Shown here in pieces: positions 34,614-41,816 of a stretch of 64,000 bases of DNA (positions are counted from its first letter, which is position 1; the number at the start of each line of letters is the position of its first letter). The notes beneath the pieces were generated by a model, which ran no database searches, was not told the DNA's origin, and saw only the letters and a list, made by a program, of their open reading frames with translations. Source of the stretch: Dokdonella_A sp963834755 (GTDB lineage Bacteria > Pseudomonadota > Gammaproteobacteria > Xanthomonadales > Rhodanobacteraceae); contig CAWICQ010000003.1 in NCBI GenBank assembly GCA_963834755.1, positions 124,001-188,000 on the forward strand, in the 5' to 3' direction. Position numbers and translations under genes: made by a program.

Positions 34614-36083
34614 ATGAGAATGCATTCTTGTATCGCGGGATTTCGGGTCCGTCCGCTGGCCGCGTGCCTAGCCGTCGTCTTCGGCATGGGCGGTTCATCC
34701 GCTTTTGCCTATGCGACCGCACTTGCGGGCCAGCGCGCCGTGTTCGATCCCGATGCGCCGCCGGCGGCAGCAGCACGCTCTGCGATTCCTCACGGATCGA
34801 CGCCACCTGCCCAGCAGCGCTCGAGGACCGCGAAGTCGTCGCGGAATCCGGTAATCCGCGTCGTCGACAGTTGCAGCGATGCGGCCTTGCGGCAGGCCAT
34901 CACGAGCGCCGGAAATGGCGATACGGTTGACATGACCATGGCCTGCAGCGTCATCACGCTGACGGGCGGAGCGGTTCCGATCCTGGTCGACAACCTGACT
35001 TTGGTTGGACCTGGCGCGGACGCCCTTACGATCGACGGCGGCGCGAGCACTGGCTACTACGATCGCGTATTCCGGCACTACGGCGCGGGTGCGCTGGCGA
35101 TTTCCGGTGTCACGATCACCGACTCTACGCTCTCGAACAGTATGGATGCCAAAGGGGGCTGCATCGATTCCGACGGAATCGTCTCGCTGAGTGACGTGAA
35201 GGTGTCGAATTGCTATGCCCAGGCGGCTACCAATTTCGACGCGCTGGGCGGCGCCGTATATGCGAAGCTTGGCGTCAAGCTCGACCTCAGCACCATCACG
35301 TCGAGCAAGGTTTTTTCGCAGGACGGCTTCGCCCTGGGCGGCGCGATCTTCAGCAATGGATATCTCGACATCGAGCGCAGCACGGTAAGCGACAGTGCCG
35401 CCGCATCGGGCGGTGCAACTTACTCCAAAGGCGGCGGAATCGCTGTGGCGAACGGCGACGCCCTACTCCTATATTCGACAATTTCCAATAATCAGGCCGC
35501 CGTAGCTGGAGGAATTTATGTGGGATACAGCAGCGGCCATTTTGCGCTAGTCACAAACAGCACGATTTCGGCCAATAACGCCTCCCAATATGTCGGCGGG
35601 GCTCTGTTGAGCATTCCTGCGACGATATCCAATTCGACCTTCGCCTCGAACACCGCCGTCTACACTTTTTTTGGTATCGGCGTCCATGCGGGCAACATGC
35701 TGACTGCGCAGAGCTCGATCTTTTCCAACAATTTGACGCCCGCCGGCGACTTCGGCCTCGACGTCTACATCACCAGCGGTGCGATTGACGGCGAGAAGAA
35801 CATCATCGTGCACACGCCGAGCACCGTTCCACCGGATACGATCACGGCGTGTCCCCGTCTCGGACCGCTGGCCGACAACGGCGGCCCCACACTCACGCAC
35901 GAGTTGCTGCCCGGCAGCCCTGCCATCGACGCGGGCAGCAATCCTCTGTTTCACTCGTTCGATCAACGACTGGACGGATTCAACCGCGTGTTCGGAGCCG
36001 GTGCCGATATCGGTGCGTTCGAATGGCAGGGCGACCTGCAAGATACGATTTTCACAAGTCGGTTCGAGATCGCTTGCGACTAG
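34614..36083 (+). CDS. Secreted beta-helix surface protein with choice-of-anchor Q domain
   Basis: 489 residues from ATG 34614 with GGAG upstream. The signal peptide reads RPLAACLAVVFGMGGSSAFA. The middle (about 130-400) is a right-handed parallel beta-helix of the polymorphic outer-membrane type, with many GG and N-S-T turns (GGAIFSNGYLDIERSTVSDS, TNSTISANNASQYVGGALLS). The last third has the choice-of-anchor Q pattern (LGPLADNGGPTLTHELLPGS, PAIDAGSNP, GADIGAFEWQG). The C-terminus DTIFTSRFEIACD resembles the tails of the giant adhesin and the HzsA-related protein. Surface display is inferred. Confidence 0.85.
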   Translation: MRMHSCIAGFRVRPLAACLAVVFGMGGSSAFAYATALAGQRAVFDPDAPPAAAARSAIPHGSTPPAQQRSRTAKSSRNPVIRVVDSCSDAALRQAITSAGNGDTVDMTMACSVITLTGGAVPILVDNLTLVGPGADALTIDGGASTGYYDRVFRHYGAGALAISGVTITDSTLSNSMDAKGGCIDSDGIVSLSDVKVSNCYAQAATNFDALGGAVYAKLGVKLDLSTITSSKVFSQDGFALGGAIFSNGYLDIERSTVSDSAAASGGATYSKGGGIAVANGDALLLYSTISNNQAAVAGGIYVGYSSGHFALVTNSTISANNASQYVGGALLSIPATISNSTFASNTAVYTFFGIGVHAGNMLTAQSSIFSNNLTPAGDFGLDVYITSGAIDGEKNIIVHTPSTVPPDTITACPRLGPLADNGGPTLTHELLPGSPAIDAGSNPLFHSFDQRLDGFNRVFGAGADIGAFEWQGDLQDTIFTSRFEIACD

Positions 36084-36094
36084 CGAGCGCTATC

Positions 36095-36121
36095 CCGGCG
36101 ACCCGACGCACGGGTCGCCGG
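36095..36121. terminator. Strong hairpin between convergent genes
   Basis: CCGGCGACCC and GGGTCGCCGG form a perfect 10-bp stem around a 7-base loop, 12 bases past the stop of the beta-helix protein and 40 bases from the mdh stop. There is no T run on either side, so it is either a Rho-assisted terminator or a dispersed palindrome. Confidence 0.5.
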
Positions 36122-36160
36122 CATGGGTAGTAACAGGCGCCAATTCGGTCCGGCTGCTCG

Positions 36161-37144
36161 TCATTTCGCGAACAAGTGCTCAACGCCGGCGCGCTCTTCG
36201 CGCAATTCCTTGTCGGTCGCGTCCATGCGCTCGCGCGAGAACGCGTTGATCTCGAGATTCGGCACAATCGCGACCTTGCCGTTCTTGACGGTCACCGGAT
36301 AGCCGTAAATCACGCCGGGTTTGATCCCGTACGATCCGTCCGACGGAATGGCCATCGATGCCCAGTCGCCTTCCGCAGTGCCATGCACCCAGGTGTGCAT
36401 GTGGTCGATCGCAGCCGATGCCGCGGACGCTGCGGACGACGCCCCGCGCGCCTTGATGATCGCCGCGCCGCGCTGCTGCACGGTCGGAATGAACGAATCC
36501 TTGTACCAGGCCTGATCGACGAGACTCAGAGCGGCGTTGCCCTTCACGGTCGCGTGGTGGATGTCGGGATACTGCGTCGACGAATGGTTGCCCCAGATCG
36601 TGACGCGCTTGATATCGGTCGTGTGCGCACCGGTCTTTTCGGCGAATTGCGACAGCGCGCGGTTGTGATCCAGGCGCACCATCGCGGTGAAACATTTCGG
36701 GTCGAGGTCCGGAGCGTTCTGCTGCGCGATCAGCGCATTGGTGTTGGCCGGATTGCCGACGACGAGCACTTTCACATCGCGCTTCGCCTGCGTGTTCAGA
36801 GCTTTGCCTTGCGGTGAAAAAATCGCACCGTTCGCTTCGAGCAGATCCTTGCGTTCCATGCCCGCACCGCGCGGCCGCGCGCCGACGAGCAGCGCATAGT
36901 CGACATCCTTGAACGCGACATTCGCATCGTCGCTCGCGATGGCGCCGGCGAGCGTCGGAAACGCGCAGTCGTTGAGCTCCATGACGACGCCGTTCAACGC
37001 AGGCAACGCAGGCGTGATTTCGAGCAGATGCAGGATCACGGGTTGATCCTTGCCGAGCATGTCGCCAGCGGCGATACGGAACAGCAACGCATAGCCGATC
37101 TGGCCGGCGGCTCCGGTGACGGCAACGCGGACTGGCGATTTCAT
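36161..37144 (-). CDS. mdh: Malate dehydrogenase
   Basis: 327 residues from ATG 37144, the length of the NAD-dependent bacterial enzyme of the LDH/MDH group typical of Xanthomonadales. NAD fold: RVAVTGAAGQIGYALLFRIA. Substrate loop ARPRGAGMERKDLLEANGAI carries the Arg residues, MVRLDHNRALSQFAEKTG the catalytic Asp, and VTIWGNHSSTQYPDIHHAT the catalytic His. It oxidises malate to oxaloacetate in the TCA cycle. A palindromic intergenic element sits just upstream. Confidence 0.95.
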   Translation of the reverse strand: MKSPVRVAVTGAAGQIGYALLFRIAAGDMLGKDQPVILHLLEITPALPALNGVVMELNDCAFPTLAGAIASDDANVAFKDVDYALLVGARPRGAGMERKDLLEANGAIFSPQGKALNTQAKRDVKVLVVGNPANTNALIAQQNAPDLDPKCFTAMVRLDHNRALSQFAEKTGAHTTDIKRVTIWGNHSSTQYPDIHHATVKGNAALSLVDQAWYKDSFIPTVQQRGAAIIKARGASSAASAASAAIDHMHTWVHGTAEGDWASMAIPSDGSYGIKPGVIYGYPVTVKNGKVAIVPNLEINAFSRERMDATDKELREERAGVEHLFAK

Positions 37145-37172
37145 GGGGATGATTCCTCGCGAGCAGGTTGAT

Positions 37173-37251
37173 CGTCATCCCGGCGAAAGCCGGGACCCAT
37201 TTTGCTCTTGGCGCGAACGCAAAATGGCTGCCGGCCTCCGCCGGGACGACG
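37173..37251. repeat. Nested palindromic intergenic element (79 bp)
   Basis: Outer arms CGTCATCCCGGCG and CGCCGGGACGACG are reverse complements with one mismatch. Inside, CCATTTTGC and GCAAAATGG are perfect reverse complements, and the left arm alone also folds as CCCGGC-GAAA-GCCGGG. The GTCATCCCGGCGAAAGCCGG core is a well-known type of dispersed proteobacterial intergenic repeat. It separates the aminotransferase end from the mdh start. Confidence 0.7.
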
Positions 37252-37256
37252 GGCTT

Positions 37257-38453
37257 TCAGGTCAATTCTGCGAAAAACTCTCGGAAGCGCTTCAGCCCTT
37301 CCGGCAGTTGCGCCGTCGGACACGTATACGAAATCCGCAGCGCGTTCGGATCGCCGAACGCGGAACCCGGCACGCACGCAACGCCTTTCGCATCGAGCAG
37401 CGCATTGCAGAAATCGACGTCGCTCGCGATCTTCTTGCCGAGATGGCTCTTGCCGAACGCGCACGAAATATTCGGGAACACGTAGAACGCGCCTTGCGGA
37501 CGCGGGCAAACGACGCCTGGAATCGAATTGATCGCCGCGAGCACCTGATCGCGTTTGGCCTGAAACTCGGCACAACGCTGGCGCGGAATGTCCTGCGGAC
37601 CGGTGAGTGCCGCGACGGCAGCGGCGGTGATGACTTCCGGCAAATTGGTGATGTGATTCGAATTCAGCGTGACGACGGCCCGCGCAACCGTCTCCGGCGC
37701 AGCGACGAATCCCACCCGCCAGCCCGGCATGCCATAGGTTTTCGACAGCGAATCGACTTGTATCACGCGATCGCGCAGCTCCGGTCGTGCCTGCACGAAG
37801 TTGTGGTAGCCGACGCCGTCGAACACCATGCGGTTGTAGATGTCGTCGCAGATGATCCAAGTGTCGGGATGCTTGACGAGCACATCGGCAAGCGCGGCGA
37901 TCTCTTCTTTCGTGTAGACCATGCCGGTCGGATTGCACGGGTTGTTGAAGAGAAATACCTTTGCACCCGGCAACGCGGCATCGAGCTGCGCCGGCGTCAG
38001 CTTGTAATTCTGGCTGGCCGGACACGGCAACAGACGCTGCTTCGCATCGAGGATGTCGGCGATGTCGACGTACGTCGTCCAGTACGGCACCGCAAACGCG
38101 ATCGTGTCGCCGGGATCGAGCAGCGCTTCGGCCAGGTTGTACAACATGTGCTTGGCGCCGATCCCGGTCGCGATATTCGCGCGCGTGTAGCCGCCGAGGC
38201 CGCCCTCTTCGAGATGCTTCTGGAACGCATCGAGCAACGCGTCGGAACCGCGGTTGGAACCGTACTGGCCGCTGTCCTTGGCGAGCGCGTCGCGCACCGC
38301 GTCGTACACGTGCGGGCCGGGCAGAAAATTCGGAACGCCGATCGAAAAGCTGATGATGTCGCGGCCGGCGGCTTTGAGCTGTTTGGCCTTGTCGGCCACG
38401 ATCATGATCGCGCTCGGCTTGGCGCGGCTCATGCGCGCTGCGAGAGTCAGCAT
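37257..38453 (-). CDS. Pyridoxal phosphate aminotransferase, class I (aspartate/aromatic type)
   Basis: 398 residues from ATG 38453, with GAGG five bases upstream. Family elements: MSRAKPSAIMIVADKAKQL, FSIGVPNFLPGPHVYDAVRD, YGSNRGSDALLDAFQKH, AKVFLFNNPCNPTGMVYTKE and the PLP-binding lysine in VDSLSKTYGMPGWRVGFVAA; the C-terminal substrate Arg is in NALRISYTCPTAQLPEG. This is the AspC-like I-gamma subgroup that transaminates aspartate, and sometimes tyrosine, phenylalanine or kynurenine. Exact specificity cannot be read. It lies upstream of mdh on the same strand, which would fit aspartate-oxaloacetate-malate interconversion. Confidence 0.92.
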   Translation of the reverse strand: MLTLAARMSRAKPSAIMIVADKAKQLKAAGRDIISFSIGVPNFLPGPHVYDAVRDALAKDSGQYGSNRGSDALLDAFQKHLEEGGLGGYTRANIATGIGAKHMLYNLAEALLDPGDTIAFAVPYWTTYVDIADILDAKQRLLPCPASQNYKLTPAQLDAALPGAKVFLFNNPCNPTGMVYTKEEIAALADVLVKHPDTWIICDDIYNRMVFDGVGYHNFVQARPELRDRVIQVDSLSKTYGMPGWRVGFVAAPETVARAVVTLNSNHITNLPEVITAAAVAALTGPQDIPRQRCAEFQAKRDQVLAAINSIPGVVCPRPQGAFYVFPNISCAFGKSHLGKKIASDVDFCNALLDAKGVACVPGSAFGDPNALRISYTCPTAQLPEGLKRFREFFAELT

Positions 38454-38651
38454 GGAAGTCCTCGTCGAATTGGCGCGTCGAAGCGCGAGCTTCGTGCAGC
38501 CCGACAATTCTAACACAGCGTCTTTACCGATCCTTGATCGCGCAAAACACTCGCCTTGCCGAGGCCAAGCGCGCAAACTCGCGCCCGTCGCGGCGCGCTG
38601 GCATGGCGGCCGCGCACCACCCCGCACATCCCACTACAGAGGAGCTCTGCA

Positions 38652-38930
38652 ATGGAGGTATTCGGCGGTACTCACGGCATCATCATGACCTTCATCATCG
38701 GCCTCGTCGTCGGCATCATCGCCAAATTCCTGACACCGGGCCGGGATCCGGGCGGTTTCATTATCACCGCGATCGTCGGTATCGTCGGCTCGTTCGTGGC
38801 GACATGGATAGGCCGGACGCTCGGCTGGTATCAGGCCGGTGAATCCGCCGGCTGGATCGCCTCGATCATCGGCGCCATCATTCTGCTTCTGATCCACCGG
38901 ATGTTCACGAAACGCTCGACCACGCCTTGA
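38652..38930 (+). CDS. GlsB/YeaQ/YmgE family small membrane protein
   Basis: 92 residues from ATG 38652 with AGAGGAG ten bases upstream. Three glycine-rich helices: IIMTFIIGLVVGIIAKFLTP, FIITAIVGIVGSFVATWIGR and WIASIIGAIILLLIHRMF, with the family motif TPGRDPGGF. These so-called transglycosylase-associated proteins are stress-induced in many bacteria and their biochemical role is not settled. The upstream in-frame codons lack similarity. Confidence 0.9.
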   Translation: MEVFGGTHGIIMTFIIGLVVGIIAKFLTPGRDPGGFIITAIVGIVGSFVATWIGRTLGWYQAGESAGWIASIIGAIILLLIHRMFTKRSTTP

Positions 38931-38981
38931 CGGCATGAAGCCGGACCGCATCGCGCGCCCGGCTTCTCCGTTCGCTTGGCA

Positions 38982-39494
38982 TCAGCCGCGCGCGTCGAGT
39001 GTGGCGTTCCAGCGCTCGATTTTCGCTTTTTCCTTGTCGAACAACGCGGTCGTGTCGCCGCCGATCGTGATCGATTCGATCTTGTCGTCGCCACGGATGC
39101 CGTCGACGACTTTCTGATCTTCCGGACCCACGATCGCCCCGAACACCGTGTGCTTGCCGTCGAGCCACGGCGTCGGGCCGTGCGTGATGAAGAACTGGCT
39201 GCCATTCGTGCCGGGACCCGCGTTCGCCATCGAAAGAATGCCCGGACGATCGTGCTTGAGTCCTGCGACGATCTCGTCCTCGAACTTGTAGCCCGGGCCG
39301 CCGCGGCCATCGCCGTTCGGACAACCGCCCTGGATCATGAAATCCGGAATCACGCGATGAAACGTCAGCCCGTTGTAATAGCCGCGTTTGGCGAGGTTGG
39401 CGAAGTTGGCGACCGTGATCGGCGTCTTGTCGGCAAACAGTTTCAAGTGGATGGTGCCGCGGTTGGTCTTGATGTCGGCGGTGAGGTCGGACAT
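38982..39494 (-). CDS. ppiB: Peptidyl-prolyl cis-trans isomerase, cyclophilin type
   Basis: 170 residues from ATG 39494. Cyclophilin core motifs are complete: TPITVANFANLAKRGYYNGL, FHRVIPDFMIQGGCPNGDGR (catalytic Arg, Phe), GILSMANAGPGTNGSQFFIT and PWLDGKHTVFGAIVGPEDQK. No signal peptide is present, so it is the cytoplasmic form. It speeds proline isomerisation in folding proteins. Monocistronic. Confidence 0.95.
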   Translation of the reverse strand: MSDLTADIKTNRGTIHLKLFADKTPITVANFANLAKRGYYNGLTFHRVIPDFMIQGGCPNGDGRGGPGYKFEDEIVAGLKHDRPGILSMANAGPGTNGSQFFITHGPTPWLDGKHTVFGAIVGPEDQKVVDGIRGDDKIESITIGGDTTALFDKEKAKIERWNATLDARG

Positions 39495-39819
39495 GGATGC
39501 TCTTTCCGATTCGAGGGGCGCGAAGATTAACCGACGGCGTGGAGTGGGCCAAGGCGCAACCTACCGTCGTGCCGTCGTCCCCCGAAAGTACGAGCCGGCG
39601 CCTTCTGGCTTCTCCCACAAGAAAAAGTCGCTTGGCGTCCGCCTTCGCGGGACGGCGGAACAAGGTGCGGCTATTAGCCTAACGATCGGACTTTGCTGGC
39701 CCCCATACGGCCTAGAGCGATTACCCAAGCCAGTCAGGCTATAATGTCGGGTCCGCCTCCGGCCCTTCGCTTCGAGCCCATTCACGGCCCCGCCCTGCGG
39801 CGGTCGTGAGGTACCGCGC

Positions 39820-41667
39820 ATGTCCATCGAAAAGCTCCGCAATATCGCCATCGTCGCGCACGTCGACCATGGCAAAACCACCCTCGTCGATCAGCTGCTC
39901 AAGCAGTCGGGCACGCTGTCCGAACGCACGGTGGTGCCCGATCGCGTGATGGACTCGAACGATCTCGAAAAGGAACGCGGCATCACGATCCTTTCGAAGA
40001 ACACCGCCATCCGCTGGAAGGATCCGGAGGGCCAGGAGTGGCGCATCAATATCGTCGACACGCCCGGACATGCCGATTTCGGCGGCGAGGTCGAGCGCGT
40101 GCTGTCGATGGTGGATTCGGTGTTGCTGCTGGTCGATGCGTTCGACGGGCCTATGCCGCAGACGCGCTTCGTCACGCAGAAAGCCTTCAAGATGGGTTTT
40201 CGGCCGATCGTGGTCATCAACAAGGTCGACCGGCCCGGCGCGCGGCCCGACTGGGTATTGAACGCGACGTTCGATCTGTTCGATCGGCTCGGCGCCAGCG
40301 AGGAACAGCTCGATTTCACCACCGTCTACGCATCCGCGTTGCAGGGCTACGCAGGTATGAGCGGCGACGTGCGCGAAGGCAACATGAATCCGCTGTTTCA
40401 GGCGATCGTCACGCACGTGCGCCCGCCGCCGGTCGATCCGGACGGTCCGTTCCAGATGCGCATTTCGAATCTCGACTATTCGAACTACGTCGGCATCATC
40501 GGTACCGGCCGCATCCAGCGCGGCAAAGTGCGCACGAACATGCCGGTCACGGTCATCGACCGTGAAGGCAAGAAACGTAACGGCAAAGTGCTGCAGGTGC
40601 TCGGCTTCATGGGCCTCGAGCGCCGCGAAGTGCCGGAAGCCGCGGCCGGCGACATCATCGCGATCAGCGGCGTCGAGAACCTCGGCATCTCCGACACGAT
40701 CTGCGCACAGGACACGCCAGAGCAGTTGCCGGTGCTGACGGTCGACGAGCCGACGATCAGCATGACGTTCCAGGTCAACAATTCCCCGTTCGCCGGCGAC
40801 AAGGAACACAGCGGTGGCAGATATCTCACCAGCCGCCAGATTCGCGATCGACTGATGCGCGAAGCGCTGCACAACGTCGCGCTCAAGGTCGAGGAAACCG
40901 ACGATCCGGACAAGTTCAAGGTCTCCGGCCGCGGCGAGCTGCATCTTTCGATCCTGATCGAAACGATGCGCCGCGAAGGCTACGAGCTCGCCGTGTCGCG
41001 CCCCGAAGTCATCATCAAGGATATCGATGGCGTCGCCAGCGAGCCGATCGAGCAACTCGTCGTCGACATGGAGGAGCAATTCCAGGGCGGCGTCATGGAA
41101 CGCCTCGGCCAGCGCAAAGGCCAGCTCAAGAACATGGAGCCGGACGGCAAAGGCCGCTCGCGACTCGAGTACCTGATTCCGGCACGCGGGCTGATCGGAT
41201 TCCAGACCGAATTCCGTACGATCACCGCGGGCACCGGCCTTCTGTTCCACGTGTTCGATCATTACGGACCGCGGGCCGAAGGCCAGATCGCCAAGCGCCC
41301 GAACGGCGTGATGATCTCCAACGGCAAAGGCATGTCCCCCGCGTATGCACTGGTCAGCCTGCAGGAACGCGGACGCCTGCTCGTCAGCGAAGGCGACGAG
41401 ATCTACGAAGGCCAGCTCGTCGGCATCCACTCCAAGGACAACGACCTCACGGTCAATGCGTTGCGCGCAAAGCAGATGACCAACATTCGCGCCGCCGGCA
41501 AGGACGAGAACGTACAGCTCACTCCGGCAATCCGCATGTCGCTCGAACAAGCGCTCGAGTTCATCGAGGAAGACGAACTCGTCGAAGTGACGCCGAAGGA
41601 AATCCGGCTGCGCAAACGGTTTCTTACCGAAAGCGATCGGAAGAAGGCGTCGCGTCAAGTCGCCTGA
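39820..41667 (+). CDS. typA: Ribosome-associated GTPase BipA/TypA
   Basis: 615 residues from ATG 39820. G1 is VAHVDHGKTTLVDQLLKQSG, the switch-I region is ERGITILSKNTAIRW, G3 is VDTPGHADFGGEVERVLSMV, G4 is VVINKVDRPGARPDWV. The domain II barrel, EF-G-like domains (RGELHLSILIETMRREGYEL) and the BipA-specific C-terminus (AYALVSLQERGRLLVSEGDE, DELVEVTPKEIRLRKRFL) follow. BipA aids 50S subunit assembly and stress adaptation. It stands alone with a REP pair behind it. The 639-codon antisense frame is a shadow. Confidence 0.97.
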   Translation: MSIEKLRNIAIVAHVDHGKTTLVDQLLKQSGTLSERTVVPDRVMDSNDLEKERGITILSKNTAIRWKDPEGQEWRINIVDTPGHADFGGEVERVLSMVDSVLLLVDAFDGPMPQTRFVTQKAFKMGFRPIVVINKVDRPGARPDWVLNATFDLFDRLGASEEQLDFTTVYASALQGYAGMSGDVREGNMNPLFQAIVTHVRPPPVDPDGPFQMRISNLDYSNYVGIIGTGRIQRGKVRTNMPVTVIDREGKKRNGKVLQVLGFMGLERREVPEAAAGDIIAISGVENLGISDTICAQDTPEQLPVLTVDEPTISMTFQVNNSPFAGDKEHSGGRYLTSRQIRDRLMREALHNVALKVEETDDPDKFKVSGRGELHLSILIETMRREGYELAVSRPEVIIKDIDGVASEPIEQLVVDMEEQFQGGVMERLGQRKGQLKNMEPDGKGRSRLEYLIPARGLIGFQTEFRTITAGTGLLFHVFDHYGPRAEGQIAKRPNGVMISNGKGMSPAYALVSLQERGRLLVSEGDEIYEGQLVGIHSKDNDLTVNALRAKQMTNIRAAGKDENVQLTPAIRMSLEQALEFIEEDELVEVTPKEIRLRKRFLTESDRKKASRQVA

Positions 41668-41702
41668 CGGCGGTTGATCGCCGTCGACACGCGTGCGCGA
41701 TC

Positions 41703-41803
41703 CCCTCTCCCGCTTGCGGGAGAGGGCTAGGGTGAGGGCAAGCTGGCGTCGCCCTCCCTCACCCGCCGCACTGCGCGCGTAGGCTTCTCCCGCAAGCGCG
41801 AGA
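41703..41803. repeat. REP palindrome pair behind bipA
   Basis: CCCTCTCCCGC-TT-GCGGGAGAGGG at 41703-41726 is a perfect 11-bp inverted repeat followed by TAGGGTGAGGG. A second, inverted and less perfect copy lies at 41754-41803 (CCCTCACCC then TCTCCCGCAAGCGCGAGA). Two opposed copies make a BIME-like module between convergent genes; the core matches 804-821. Confidence 0.75.
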
Positions 41804-41816
41804 GGCGAAAATCACA

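Noticed and set aside
39739..41658. 639-codon minus-strand frame opposite bipA
   Set aside because: Mirror of a highly conserved GTPase gene; no own motifs or start signals.
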